Source: Terriglobales bacterium (GTDB taxonomy: Bacteria; Acidobacteriota; Terriglobia; Terriglobales; Acidobacteriaceae). From it: a stretch of 64,000 bases of DNA. Position 1 is the first letter of the stretch, and every line of letters starts with the position of its first letter. The notes beneath the pieces are model-generated. The model ran no database searches and was not told the origin of the DNA. It worked only from the letters and a program-made list of their open reading frames with translations. Location of the stretch: contig JAICWP010000009.1 in the NCBI GenBank assembly GCA_025934735.1, forward strand, positions 1 through 64,000, written 5' to 3'. A program made the position numbers and the translations under genes. This document shows positions 34,218 through 43,440 of the stretch, piece after piece.

Positions 34218-35111
34218 ATGACCTATTCGCTTCATTTTGTTCTCCTGTTGCTGGCTGCCGCAGGTGTGGCCGGCTTTTTCGGCGCCCTATTAGGCGTGGG
34301 CGGCGGCATTTTCATTGTTCCGGCCATGGTGCTGGCCTTCCGCCTGCCGATGAAAATTGCCGTGGCCGCCAGCGTCGTCTCAGTGATCGCCACCTCCAAC
34401 GCCGGAGGTTCCTCCTACGTGGACCAGCGCATCACCAACCTGCGCCTGGCCATGTTCCTGGAGGTACTGACCACCACCGGCGCTCTCACTGGCAGCGTCC
34501 TGGCCCTCTATTTGAATGAATGGGTCATGTCGCTGATCTTCGCAATCATGCTGGGCTACATGGCTTGGGCCGCCTACACCACCCGCAAGCTGGATGACGA
34601 GCGCATCGCTTCCGGCGACTTTGCCCGCGCCCAACCCGACCGCATTACCGGATACCTCGGCCTGCGCGGCAGCTATCATGATTTGGCCGCGAGCAAGGAT
34701 GTGGAGTACGTAGTTAATGGCGCTCCGGTGGGCATGAGCATCGCTTATCTGGCGGGGATTACTTCCGGCCTGCTGGGCGTGGGCGGGGGTGTGCTCAAGG
34801 TCTCAGCCATGAACCGCTACATGAATGTGCCCATGAAAGTGTCGGTGGGCACCAGCAAGCTCATGATCGGGGTGACGGCGGCAGTCAGTTCCATCTTGTT
34901 TTTCCTGGCTGGCCTGATTCACTTCTTCGTGGTGGCACCGGTGGCGCTCGGTACCACCATTGGCGCCAACGTCGGTACCCTGGTCATGAATCGGCTGCAC
35001 AGCGTTGTTCTGAAGCGCATCTTTACGGTGCTCATGCTTTACCTGGCTTATGAAATGTTTGCCAAGGCGCTGGAGCTGGGCTTTCACTGGCACCTGCCCA
35101 GCTTGGGATAA
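34218..35111 (+). CDS. TauE/SafE-family anion exporter
   Basis: 297 residues from the ATG at 34218; the open frame extends 108 bp upstream but that part is not protein-like. Eight or so transmembrane helices with the family's paired GALLGVGGGIFIVPAM and SGLLGVGGGVLKVSAM motifs, one in each half. Transports sulfite, sulfonates or related anions. The DUF1634 gene starts 2 bp after its stop, a pairing seen widely, so they probably form one transport unit. Confidence 0.88.
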   Translation: MTYSLHFVLLLLAAAGVAGFFGALLGVGGGIFIVPAMVLAFRLPMKIAVAASVVSVIATSNAGGSSYVDQRITNLRLAMFLEVLTTTGALTGSVLALYLNEWVMSLIFAIMLGYMAWAAYTTRKLDDERIASGDFARAQPDRITGYLGLRGSYHDLAASKDVEYVVNGAPVGMSIAYLAGITSGLLGVGGGVLKVSAMNRYMNVPMKVSVGTSKLMIGVTAAVSSILFFLAGLIHFFVVAPVALGTTIGANVGTLVMNRLHSVVLKRIFTVLMLYLAYEMFAKALELGFHWHLPSLG

Positions 35112-35113
35112 AC

Positions 35114-35524
35114 ATGCCCGATCGAACTTCATCCTTGGTGACGCCGCCGGAACCACCCGACACCGAGGAGAACGTCTATGTTGACGTTTACCGCCTGCTC
35201 ATCGCCGGCATGATCGTCAGCAGCATCCTCTTTGCGCTGGGCATTGTACTGTCCCTGCTGCATCCACTGTACATCCCTTTGTCCACCCGCTGGGTACGCT
35301 CGCAATATCACGTCACCACAGTGGTGCACGGCATCATGCATGGCGATCCCACCGCCATCCTGCTGGTCGCTACCGTGCTGCTCATCCTCACTCCAGTGGC
35401 CCGGGTGGTCGTTTCTATTGTGGCCTTTTTGGTGGACCACGACTACAAGTTCGTTGTCGTCACCAGCATCGTTTTCCTGGTGATGGTGATCACGGTTATT
35501 TTGGGTGAGCTGGGTCTCACGTGA
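35114..35524 (+). CDS. DUF1634-family membrane protein
   Basis: 136 residues with three or four transmembrane segments (LLIAGMIVSSILFALGIVLS, ILLVATVLLILTPVARVVVS, VVVTSIVFLVMVITVILGEL). The pattern TPVARVVVSIVAF is typical of DUF1634 proteins, which usually sit next to TauE/SafE transporters as here (2-bp gap). Probably a partner subunit. Confidence 0.85.
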   Translation: MPDRTSSLVTPPEPPDTEENVYVDVYRLLIAGMIVSSILFALGIVLSLLHPLYIPLSTRWVRSQYHVTTVVHGIMHGDPTAILLVATVLLILTPVARVVVSIVAFLVDHDYKFVVVTSIVFLVMVITVILGELGLT

Positions 35525-35598
35525 AATTCTTATACCGGCGTCTCGGTGGCTTTCGGGGCAGGGCGTCTTGCAGCGAACTTCTTAAAGGCAAGTGTGAG

Positions 35599-35856
35599 TC
35601 ACGATGCCGCAGCCTGCTGGATCCGAACCGGCAACACAATCAGGCCCCGTTGCCGGTCGTAGGCCAGCGTCATCTGCTGGGCGCAACCCGAGCACAGCCA
35701 GAAGAACTCTACCCGCCGCAGCGGTTTGCGCGCTTCTTCGAGATTTTCCTGTTCTGGACGACCCTGCTGTTCAGCTACTTCCATCTGGTACAGCTTGCCA
35801 TCCCTTAGGTAAAGAAAAAGGGCATTGCAGGCTGGATTGGCGCACTTCGCTAGCAT
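35599..35856 (-). CDS. Small zinc-ribbon-like protein
   Basis: 85 residues. Two Cys pairs (CANPAC near the N-terminus and CSGC near residue 60) suggest zinc binding. The order, KCANPACNALFLYLRDGKLY then FFWLCSGCAQQMTLAYDRQ, resembles a short family seen repeatedly in Acidobacteriota. An AAGGAGG lies just before the ATG. Function unknown. Confidence 0.75.
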   Translation of the reverse strand: MLAKCANPACNALFLYLRDGKLYQMEVAEQQGRPEQENLEEARKPLRRVEFFWLCSGCAQQMTLAYDRQRGLIVLPVRIQQAAAS

Positions 35857-35976
35857 GCAACCTCCTTATTCGACCCAGAAGTCGCTCGGCTCGAGCCTAT
35901 GTGTCGGCTGACCGTCAGTAAGATGCTTCCGGCGGCTCAGCTGTTTTGTGAAGTTCGGGAAAATTTCAGGGCCACT

Positions 35977-36013
35977 GCTCCTGTAACAGCCGTCTAAACA
36001 GGCGGTTAGGAGC
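35977..36013 (+). promoter_or_regulatory. Hairpin sequestering the ribosome site of the ATP-grasp gene
   Basis: CTCCT-GT-AAC (35978-35987) pairs with GTTAGGAG (36005-36012), locking the AGGAG two nt before the ATG; a closing G-C pair (35977/36013) and an inner GCC/GGC pair extend it. A closely similar element precedes the gene at 56012. Candidate translational switch such as an RNA thermometer, ligand-bound leader or protein-binding site. Confidence 0.5.
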
Positions 36014-36014
36014 C

Positions 36015-37322
36015 ATGAATCGCCTAGGCGGCCGCTCATCTGCGAAAATTGTCCTAATGGGCTCCCACCGCGGCAAAACCGTCCTGCTGCTCTCGACTAC
36101 TACCGGCTACCAGACCCGTGCGTTTGTGTCAGCAGCAGAGAAGCTGGGCACCGCCGTCGTCTTCGGCACCGACCGCTGCCACGTGCTCGAAGATCCATGG
36201 CGTGATGGCGCCTTGGCCCTGCGCTTCGAAGATCCAGCCGCTTCCGCGGGGATAGTGGTCGAGTATGCCAGGGCACATTCTGTGGATGCTGTGGTGGCCA
36301 TCGGTGACCAACCCACCCCCACAGCGGCTCGGGCTGCGCAGTGGCTAAGGCTGCCCGGGCACCCGCCTGATGCTGCCGATGTCTGCCGCGATAAATACCG
36401 TTCCCGTGAGTGCCTGCGGAGCGCGGGGCTGAAAGTGCCTAGCTTCGAGCGTTTCGCCCGCAACACCAATCCGCGACAACTCGCATCCGCCATTTCCTTC
36501 CCCTGCGTGATCAAGCCTCTTGCCCTTTCCGGTAGCCGGGGTGTTATCCGCGCTAACGATGCTGAGGAATTTGAGGCCGCCTTCGCGCGCATTAACCGGC
36601 TGTTGGGCAGCCCGGAGGTCGGCGTCCTGCGCGATCCGGCCAGCGGCTTTATCCAAGTCGAAGAGTACATAGACGGAGTGGAAGTCGCGGTGGAGGGCTT
36701 GGTGGATGCGGGCCGCTTGCAGCTATTGGCGATTTTTGACAAGCCCGATCCGCTGGTGGGCCCCTTCTTCGAGGAAACCATCTACACAACGCCTTCGCGC
36801 CTGCCCGCGAGCACACAGAAGCACGCTGGGGATTTGCTGCAGCGGGCGGTCGCCGCCCTCGGACTGTTCCATGGTCCGCTGCACGCGGAACTGCGCCTGA
36901 ATTCCGCCGGTGCATGGATCCTGGAAGTGGCCGCCCGGCCCATTGGCGGTCTGTGCGCCAGAAGCCTGCGCTTCCAGGAGGGCATGTCGCTGGAGGAACT
37001 GATCCTGCGGCACGCGCTGGGAGAAAATGTGAGCCCGGTACGCGAATCCTGCGCCAGCGGCGTGATGATGATCCCCATACCGCAACCTGGATTTCTGGAG
37101 TCAGCGGAAAACGTTGAAGAGGCGGCGCGCACGCCCGGCGTGGAAGCCATTGAAATCACCGCCAAGCTCCGCCAGCAACTGGTGCCGCTGCCCGAAGGCG
37201 CCAGCTATCTTGGGTTCATTTTTGCTCGTGGCGAGACGCCGCAATTCGTGGAGCAATCGCTGCGCGCGGCACACGCGAAGCTGCGGTTTGTGATCTCGGC
37301 AGCGCTGCCGGTGGTTTCATAG
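36015..37322 (+). CDS. ATP-grasp ligase (carboxylate-amine ligase type)
   Basis: 435 residues. N-terminal Rossmann-like domain (VLLLSTTTGYQTRAFVSAA, VDAVVAIGDQPT), then ATP-grasp features: DKYRSRECLRSAGLKVPSF, CVIKPLALSGSRGVI, QVEEYIDGVEVAVEG, HAELRLNSAGAWILEVAARP. The C-terminal part (LRQQLVPLPEGASYLGFIF) resembles L-amino-acid ligases and BL00235-type dipeptide ligases. Product unknown. An internal ATG at 36057 is an alternative start; I keep 36015 because of the AGGAG hairpin upstream. Stand-alone gene. Confidence 0.85.
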   Translation: MNRLGGRSSAKIVLMGSHRGKTVLLLSTTTGYQTRAFVSAAEKLGTAVVFGTDRCHVLEDPWRDGALALRFEDPAASAGIVVEYARAHSVDAVVAIGDQPTPTAARAAQWLRLPGHPPDAADVCRDKYRSRECLRSAGLKVPSFERFARNTNPRQLASAISFPCVIKPLALSGSRGVIRANDAEEFEAAFARINRLLGSPEVGVLRDPASGFIQVEEYIDGVEVAVEGLVDAGRLQLLAIFDKPDPLVGPFFEETIYTTPSRLPASTQKHAGDLLQRAVAALGLFHGPLHAELRLNSAGAWILEVAARPIGGLCARSLRFQEGMSLEELILRHALGENVSPVRESCASGVMMIPIPQPGFLESAENVEEAARTPGVEAIEITAKLRQQLVPLPEGASYLGFIFARGETPQFVEQSLRAAHAKLRFVISAALPVVS

Positions 37323-37402
37323 CACTCGGCATTCAGCCCCGTACCAGGATGCTGGCGACCAACAAACTTGGCGTTATGCTGAGGCCACTTCAGCGCCGAC
37401 GC

Positions 37403-37470
37403 ATCTCGCGCGCAGCGGATCGGAGTAGTGCGCGCGAGATCCCTCGGGCCTGAAGGCCGCTCGGGATGAC
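37403..37470. repeat. Long inverted repeat with second hairpin downstream of the CocE gene
   Basis: A perfect 12-bp stem pairs ATCTCGCGCGCA (37403-37414) with TGCGCGCGAGAT (37429-37440) around 14 nt. Immediately after comes a second imperfect hairpin (CCCTCGGGCC-TGAA-GGCCGCTCGGG). The pair lies between convergent genes. It may be a bidirectional terminator or a copy of a dispersed palindromic repeat. Confidence 0.6.
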
Positions 37471-37479
37471 CCCCGCTTT

Positions 37480-39447
37480 TTAGGGTGTTTTCACAATCGG
37501 CAACTCCACGAAGCTCGCCTCCCCCGGCTCGTGGTACACCCGCTGCGTCGCCTTGCGGTAGTCGCCGGGTTTGGCCCAGAAGATGTTGGGCACAAACGTC
37601 TGCGGATTGCGGTCATAGAGCGGGAACCAACTGGACTGCACCTGCACCATGATGCGGTGCCCGGGCAAGAAAACATGGTTAGCCGTAGGCAGCAGGTAGC
37701 GGTAGAGCAGAGGCTTGTTGGGCGCGATGGGCTTGGGGTCTGCCAGGCTTTCACGATAGCGGCCGCGGAAGATATCGGCCGAAATCATCAGCTGGTAACC
37801 ACCCATTTCGGGCTGGTCGGCGACCTCATCGGGATAAACGTCGATTAATTTGACCACCCAGTCGGAATCGGTGCCGCTGGTGGAAGCCACCAGGTTGGCC
37901 ACCGGCTGACCGCTAACTTTCACCGGCGTGGTCAGCACGTCCGAGGTAAAGGTCAGCACATCGGGGCGGCCGGACTGTTCGCGCTGGTCGTCCACCAGCC
38001 ACTCGGACCAGGTAAAGCCATCGCCGTAGCCGACCGGCTGAATGGGACGGGCGCGGAAGGGAACCGGCTTGGCCGGATCGGAAACGTATTCCTCGTATGG
38101 GACAGCCGCTGATTGCGGAGCGGTGAAGCTCAGTTTCAGCCCAGCATCCAGATAAAGCAGTGTGGGCTTAATGCTGCACCCGCTGGCGCATCCCGCGGGC
38201 CACGCGGACAGCCGCTCCCACCGATTGGTTCCGGTTTCATAAGCCGTGACCGGCGCGACATCGGCTTTGGGAGCTCCATCCTTGAGATATTGGTCGAGAA
38301 AGGGCCGCAGAATGTGCTGGCGGAAGTAAAGGCCGGTGTCGCTGTGGAACTTCAGAGCGCCTAGGGTGCTGGCGTCTTCGATCTCCTGGCCGTGGTGCCA
38401 CGGGCCCATCACCAGGTACACCATGTCATTGTTCTTGTCCTTGGGCTTGATAGCCTTGTAGACGGCGAGGGCGCCGTAGATGTCCTCCTGGTCCCACAGG
38501 CTGTCCACCAGCATAGTTGGCACTTTCAGCGGTTGGGCGCCGAGGATGCGGTCCATGGCCTGGTCGCGCCACCAGGAATCGTAGCTCGGGTGGTCCAGAA
38601 GCTTGCGCCAGAAGCCCATCTGCTCCAGGCCGTGCTGGCGGCCAAGTTCGCCCGCCGAACCCGCCGCCATGAATTCATCGTAATCGTCGTGATGGCTGAA
38701 CCACCACTTGGCGCTGTTGTCGCGCGTGGCCTCCTGCTCGTAAATGTAGGGCAGGTTCTGCTCGCGGAAGGCGCCGTAATGGAACCAGTCGTCGCCCATC
38801 CAGCCGTCCACCATGGGATTCATTGGCACCGCCACTTTGAGCGCCGGATGCGGGTTCACCAATGCCATCAGTGGCAGAAATCCGTCGTAGGAGATGCCCA
38901 GAATGCCGACTTTGCCGTTGCTTTCGGGAACGTTCTTCACCAGCCAATCAATGGTGTCGTAGGTGTCGGTGGACTCATCCACCGGCGTGGGATTCAGCGG
39001 TCCGTGCAGGGGACGGGTCATGACGTAGTCGCCCTCGGAGCCGTACTTGCCGCGAATGTCCTGGTCCACGCGGATGTAGCCGCCTTCGACGATCACCTCA
39101 GTAGCGTTGTCATAGCCTTCCAGAATCGGCCCAAGGTGCGAACTGGCGGCGTGGCTGGTCTGCGCGGTGGCGCTGTAGGGCGTGCGCGTGAGCAGCATGG
39201 GTGCGTTGCGAGCGCCTTTGGGAATGATGATCACCGTGTGCAGGCGCACGCCATCCCGCATGGGAATCATGACGTCGCGCTTGATGAAGTCGAAGCTGGA
39301 AGTGGCGGGCTGGAGCTTGCTGGGCGTTTCGCTGGGGAAATTGGGGTATTTCGGCGTTTCCTGAGCGGCGGCGCAGGCAGCGATGAAGAAGAACGCGCAG
39401 AAACAGGTTGCAACACCCAGTCGAATCGCCGGTCTCGTGTTTCGCAA
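37480..39447 (-). CDS. CocE/NonD-family hydrolase (X-Pro dipeptidyl-peptidase type), secreted
   Basis: 655 residues from a TTG preceded by AAAGGGGA. Signal peptide about 1-28. The alpha/beta-hydrolase nucleophile is Ser186 in GILGISYDGF; the Asp appears in VDSLWDQEDIYG and the His in MGPWHHGQ. The C-terminal jelly-roll (FTSDVLTTPVKVSGQP onward) is the X-Pro C-domain. Family members hydrolyse esters or acyl-amide bonds, including glutaryl-7-ACA and cocaine-type esters. Substrate unknown. Confidence 0.92.
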   Translation of the reverse strand: MRNTRPAIRLGVATCFCAFFFIAACAAAQETPKYPNFPSETPSKLQPATSSFDFIKRDVMIPMRDGVRLHTVIIIPKGARNAPMLLTRTPYSATAQTSHAASSHLGPILEGYDNATEVIVEGGYIRVDQDIRGKYGSEGDYVMTRPLHGPLNPTPVDESTDTYDTIDWLVKNVPESNGKVGILGISYDGFLPLMALVNPHPALKVAVPMNPMVDGWMGDDWFHYGAFREQNLPYIYEQEATRDNSAKWWFSHHDDYDEFMAAGSAGELGRQHGLEQMGFWRKLLDHPSYDSWWRDQAMDRILGAQPLKVPTMLVDSLWDQEDIYGALAVYKAIKPKDKNNDMVYLVMGPWHHGQEIEDASTLGALKFHSDTGLYFRQHILRPFLDQYLKDGAPKADVAPVTAYETGTNRWERLSAWPAGCASGCSIKPTLLYLDAGLKLSFTAPQSAAVPYEEYVSDPAKPVPFRARPIQPVGYGDGFTWSEWLVDDQREQSGRPDVLTFTSDVLTTPVKVSGQPVANLVASTSGTDSDWVVKLIDVYPDEVADQPEMGGYQLMISADIFRGRYRESLADPKPIAPNKPLLYRYLLPTANHVFLPGHRIMVQVQSSWFPLYDRNPQTFVPNIFWAKPGDYRKATQRVYHEPGEASFVELPIVKTP

Positions 39448-39579
39448 GGCTTGGTTCCCCTTTGTTTGCGATTATGTCGAACGGAGGAGTGTACTTGGGG
39501 AGAGAGTTGCGAACAAGCTGCAGCGGTGACCAGCCCGAAGGGGCGAAAGACCGAGCCCCGCGAGGGAGCACGCCTGCTC

Positions 39580-39873
39580 CTATTGCTTCTTTTTCGGCGG
39601 CACGTACTCGGCGGGCAAAGCGGCGCCTTCGCCAAAGAAGAATTGCTCCAGTTGGTTGACCAGGAATTCCTGGTCCTTGGGATTTGCCGGATTGAGGCGG
39701 TACTCGTTCAGCAGAATCTTGCAGTGCTCCATCCACATGGCCCAGGCGTCGCGGGAGACGTGCTCAAACACGCGCTGGCCGAGCTCATTGTCGAAGGGAG
39801 GCTCGTCCAGGCCTGGCAGTTCGCGCTGGAACTTGACACAAAATACGGTGCGGCCGACCGGGCCTTCGGGCAT
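39580..39873 (-). CDS. yggX: Fe(2+)-trafficking protein (oxidative damage protection)
   Basis: 97 residues from the ATG at 39873 (an upstream start at 39897 is possible). The family order is complete: TVFCVKFQRELPGLDEPPF, ELGQRVFEHVSRDAWAMWME, ILLNEYRLNP, EQFFFGEG. YggX protects iron-sulfur enzymes from oxidative damage, with the conserved N-terminal Cys present. Cytoplasmic. Confidence 0.93.
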   Translation of the reverse strand: MPEGPVGRTVFCVKFQRELPGLDEPPFDNELGQRVFEHVSRDAWAMWMEHCKILLNEYRLNPANPKDQEFLVNQLEQFFFGEGAALPAEYVPPKKKQ

Positions 39874-40082
39874 GGAAGGAGAGGAGCAGGAGCTCATGGA
39901 TAAATTATCGCACAGGGGCCTGCCGGGCCTTCAATGCTCGACAGCCACACTCTGTTTGGAAAGAAAGCCGCTCTGCTCCTGCCACTTGCTGCTGACCCGG
40001 TTGGGGTTGTAAGGTGTCCCGTCTGCGAACCAAGGCAATAACGGTTCGCTGCGCTCGTCCATGACCGCCTCCGAGGAGCCGC

Positions 40083-41882
40083 GTGGGACTCACCTCCATT
40101 GACTGGATCATCATGCTGCTGTACTTCGCCTCGGTGCTGGGCATCGGGGCGGTGCTGAAGCGCTACGTAAAATCCAGCACTGATTTTTTTCTGGCCGGCC
40201 GCTCTCTTCCCGCCTGGATCTGCGGCTTGGCCTTCCTCTCCGCCAATTTGGGGGCCCAGGAAGTGATTGGCATGGCCGCTTCCGGGGCCAAGTACGGCAT
40301 CGCCACCAGCCACTTCTACTGGATCGGCGCCATCCCTGCCATGATCTTTGTGGGCCTGTTCATGATGCCGTTCTATTACGGCTCCCGCGCCCGCTCAGTG
40401 CCTGAGTACCTGCGCCTGCGTTTTGACGAGAAGACGCGCGGGTTGAACGCCATTTCCTTCGCCATCATGACCGTGTTCTCGTCGGGCATTTCCATGTATG
40501 CCATGGCACGGCTGATCCAGGTGCTGCACGTGCTCGACCCGATCTTTGACCGCCTGCATATCGCCCGTAGCGGCATCTTTCACGTCAGCATCATCGCCTC
40601 CGCTATCATCGTGCTTGTTTACATTCTGCTGGGCGGGCTGACCAGCGCCATCTACAACGAAGTGCTGCAATTCTTCCTGATTGTGGCCGGTTTTATTCCC
40701 CTGGTCTGGCTGGGCCTGAAGAACGTGGGCGGATGGCACGGGCTGAGTGAAAAACTGCCCGCGGCCTTTACTCATTCCTGGATGGGCATGAGCAGCGCCC
40801 AAACCAATCCCCTGGGCGTGGACTGGTTCGGCCTGGTGGCGGGCCTGGGATTTGTGTTGTCCTTCGGCTACTGGTGCACCGACTTTCTGGTAGTGCAGCG
40901 CGCCATGGCGGCCGATTCCATGACCGCGGCCCGCCGGACTCCGCTGATTGCCGCTTTCCCCAAAATGTTTTTCCCGTTCCTGGTCATCCTGCCGGGTTTG
41001 ATTGCTATTGCGCTGCCCAGCACGGCCGCGCATCTGGCAACCACCAACACGGGCTCGGCGGCCACCACCGCCCAGTACAGCGAAGGCCTAATCCCGCCCA
41101 AAATTGACCCCAACACCGGCCGGCCTCTGCTCGACCGCCAGGGAAAGCTCATCATGGATTACGACCTGGCCATCCCTAACATGCTGTTGCACTACTTTCC
41201 CACCGGCATTCTGGGCCTCGGCCTGACCGCGCTGCTGGCCAGCTTTATGTCCGGTATGGCCGGCAACGTCACCGCCTTCAACACAGTCTGGACATATGAC
41301 ATTTACCAGTCCTACATCCGCCCGCATGAAAGCGACGAGCACTACCTGTGGATGGGCCGGGTGGCCACCGTCTTCGGGATAGCCTTGTCGGTGCTGGCCG
41401 CCTATGCGGCCACGCGCTTTAACAACATCATGGATATGCTGCAGTTGGTGTTCGCCTTTGTGAACGCACCGCTGTTTGCCACCTTCCTGCTGGGCATGTT
41501 CTGGAAGCGCGCCACCGGGCATGGCGCATTCTTCGGCCTGCTTACCGGCACGGTCGCGGCTGCCGTCCATCATGGGCTCACCCTGCCCATAGGCGAACCG
41601 GTAGGCATCAAGGGTGGCTGGCTGGGGCCCATCCTGCACGTTTACCCCAGCGACATGGCGCAGAATTTCTATACCGCCATTTGGGCTTGGACTACCTGCT
41701 TTGTAGTCACCATCGTGATCAGCCTTCTGACCCAGCCGCACGAGGAGAGCAAGCTGGTTGGCCTGGTCTATTCGTTAACCGAGAAGCCCAGCGAAAAGCA
41801 CCTCCGTTGGTATGCGCGGCCGGCAGCGCTGGCCGTCGTCATTATTGTGGTGCTTCTGCTGCTGAACATATTCTTCGGCTAA
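40083..41882 (+). CDS. Sodium/solute symporter (SSS family)
   Basis: 599 residues from a GTG with GAGGAG upstream. Thirteen or more transmembrane helices. SSS landmarks: SSTDFFLAGRSLPAWICGLA, LSANLGAQEVIGMAASGAKY, GGLTSAIYNEVLQFFLIVAG and the C-terminal LTGTVAAAVH. Length fits sugar-transporting SGLT-like members. Galactokinase is two genes downstream, so galactose or another hexose is a plausible substrate. A small two-helix protein gene follows after 11 bp. Confidence 0.9.
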   Translation: MGLTSIDWIIMLLYFASVLGIGAVLKRYVKSSTDFFLAGRSLPAWICGLAFLSANLGAQEVIGMAASGAKYGIATSHFYWIGAIPAMIFVGLFMMPFYYGSRARSVPEYLRLRFDEKTRGLNAISFAIMTVFSSGISMYAMARLIQVLHVLDPIFDRLHIARSGIFHVSIIASAIIVLVYILLGGLTSAIYNEVLQFFLIVAGFIPLVWLGLKNVGGWHGLSEKLPAAFTHSWMGMSSAQTNPLGVDWFGLVAGLGFVLSFGYWCTDFLVVQRAMAADSMTAARRTPLIAAFPKMFFPFLVILPGLIAIALPSTAAHLATTNTGSAATTAQYSEGLIPPKIDPNTGRPLLDRQGKLIMDYDLAIPNMLLHYFPTGILGLGLTALLASFMSGMAGNVTAFNTVWTYDIYQSYIRPHESDEHYLWMGRVATVFGIALSVLAAYAATRFNNIMDMLQLVFAFVNAPLFATFLLGMFWKRATGHGAFFGLLTGTVAAAVHHGLTLPIGEPVGIKGGWLGPILHVYPSDMAQNFYTAIWAWTTCFVVTIVISLLTQPHEESKLVGLVYSLTEKPSEKHLRWYARPAALAVVIIVVLLLLNIFFG

Positions 41883-41893
41883 AGGAGCTGCGC

Positions 41894-42109
41894 GTGGGAA
41901 TTGATATCCGGTTGCCGATTGGGCTCGTTTTCTCCCTGGTGGGAATTCTGCTGACCGCCTTCGGGGTGGCGAGCAATAGCGCGATTTACCAGCGTTCCCT
42001 CGGCATCAACGTGAACTTGTACTGGGGCCTGGTGCTGCTGGCCTTCGGTATCTTGATGGTGGTTCTGGGGCGCCGCGGGATGCGGCCAAGCGGAAAATCG
42101 AGTAAATGA
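41894..42109 (+). CDS. Small two-helix membrane protein
   Basis: 71 residues from a GTG with AAGGAG 8 nt upstream, 11 bp after the symporter stop. Two membrane segments (IGLVFSLVGILLTAFGVAS and VNLYWGLVLLAFGILMVVLG). Probably translated with the symporter; small accessory subunits are common beside transporters. No named family. Confidence 0.7.
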   Translation: MGIDIRLPIGLVFSLVGILLTAFGVASNSAIYQRSLGINVNLYWGLVLLAFGILMVVLGRRGMRPSGKSSK

Positions 42110-42194
42110 GTGATTTGTAGCTGGAAATCTGATATTCGGCCCATCCAAGCTGCCGAAAATTGCTAATTACGAATTACTCAATTACAAATCTTCT

Positions 42195-43340
42195 GTGCTC
42201 CCACTTCCTGACGCTTTCCGCCAGCTCTACGGCCAACCGCCGCGTTTATTCCGCGCGCCCGGGCGCGTCAACCTAATCGGCGAACACACCGATTACAACG
42301 ATGGTTTTGTCATGCCCGTGGCCATTGACCTTGCCTGCTGGGTGGCCATCGCGCCGCGCGACGACCGCCGCCTGGTGGTGCGCTCCCACAATTTGCAGGA
42401 AACTGTGGAACTCGATCTCGATGAGGCTCATCCCCGGCCTCGCAAGTCTTGGACTGACTACGTGCAGGGCGTCGCGGTGGTCCTGCAGCAGAGCGGCCGC
42501 CGCCTGCGTGGCGCCAATGTGCTCATCCAGAGCGAGGTGCCCATCGGCTCCGGGCTCAGCTCTTCGGCAGCCATTGAGGTCGCCACCGGACTCGCCCTGC
42601 TAAACAACTCCGGCGAGCCGATGAAGAAACTCGACCTCGCCCGCGCCTGCCAGCGTGCGGAAAATGAATTTGTGGGCGCGCGCTGCGGCATTATGGATCA
42701 GTTCGCCGCCTGTTTCGGCCAGCCTGGCCATGCCCTGTTGTTGGACTGCCGCTCGCTGGAGTCTCGACCGCTGCCTCTGCCGGCGGAAGTTGCCCTGGTC
42801 ATCTGCGACAGCGGCGTGCGCCACGAACTGGCGGGCGGCGAGTACAACACCCGCCGCGCTCAGTGCGAAAGCGGCGTGCGCGTGCTGGCCCGCCACCGCC
42901 CCCAAATCCATGCCTTGCGCGACGCCACCATGGGGGACCTGGAGCGCGACTCCAAGGAACTGGACGAGGTCGTGTATCGCCGCTGCCGTCACGTGGTCAC
43001 CGAAAATGCCCGCGTGCTCCAGGCCGCTGAAGCCCTGGAAAAGCGTGACCTGCGGGAATTTGGACGTCTGATGGCCGAATCCCATCGCAGCCTGCGCGAG
43101 GACTACGAAGTCAGCTGTGCTGAACTCGACCTGCTGGAGGAGTTAGCCGGCCACAGCGCCGGCGTTTACGGTGCACGCATGACCGGCGGCGGGTTTGGCG
43201 GGTGCACCATCAATCTGGTGGAGAGGGAGCAAGTGGAGGAGTTTCGCCGATCGGTTTCCGTTGGGTACCAGCAGGCCACGGGAAGATTGCCAAAAGTCTA
43301 CGTTTGCGAAGCGGCGGCGGGCGCAGGGGAGACGGAGTGA
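42195..43340 (+). CDS. galK: Galactokinase
   Basis: 381 residues from a GTG; the usual length. GHMP signatures in order: RAPGRVNLIGEHTDYNDGFV (galactose-binding start motif), PIGSGLSSSAAIEVATGLAL (ATP-binding) and ARMTGGGFGGCTI. Phosphorylates galactose for the Leloir pathway; galE and galT are 18 kb away. No ribosome site is evident, and the gap before it contains AT-rich iterated motifs. Confidence 0.95.
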   Translation: MLPLPDAFRQLYGQPPRLFRAPGRVNLIGEHTDYNDGFVMPVAIDLACWVAIAPRDDRRLVVRSHNLQETVELDLDEAHPRPRKSWTDYVQGVAVVLQQSGRRLRGANVLIQSEVPIGSGLSSSAAIEVATGLALLNNSGEPMKKLDLARACQRAENEFVGARCGIMDQFAACFGQPGHALLLDCRSLESRPLPLPAEVALVICDSGVRHELAGGEYNTRRAQCESGVRVLARHRPQIHALRDATMGDLERDSKELDEVVYRRCRHVVTENARVLQAAEALEKRDLREFGRLMAESHRSLREDYEVSCAELDLLEELAGHSAGVYGARMTGGGFGGCTINLVEREQVEEFRRSVSVGYQQATGRLPKVYVCEAAAGAGETE

Positions 43341-43385
43341 GTTGTTGAAGGCATCAAGATTTCACCGCCCTTTGGTCTGGCTCGT

Positions 43386-43440
43386 GAAATCGAAACTCTG
43401 GAACCTTGAAACCTGCGAAACTTTTAAAACATGAAACCTT
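43386..43440. repeat. Iterated GAAAC-type repeat after galK
   Basis: Short units of the form GAAAC(C)TT repeat at 7-10 bp spacing. The segment contains CCTTGAAACCTGCGAAACTT, which recurs exactly (opposite strand) at 59048-59068. Related clusters are at 44014-44050, 44173-44195, 54793-54867 and 55267-55346, all in gaps. Confidence 0.7.

Noticed and set aside
38392-39903. 503-residue antisense frame
   Set aside because: Shadow of the CocE and YggX genes, whose protein motifs are unambiguous.
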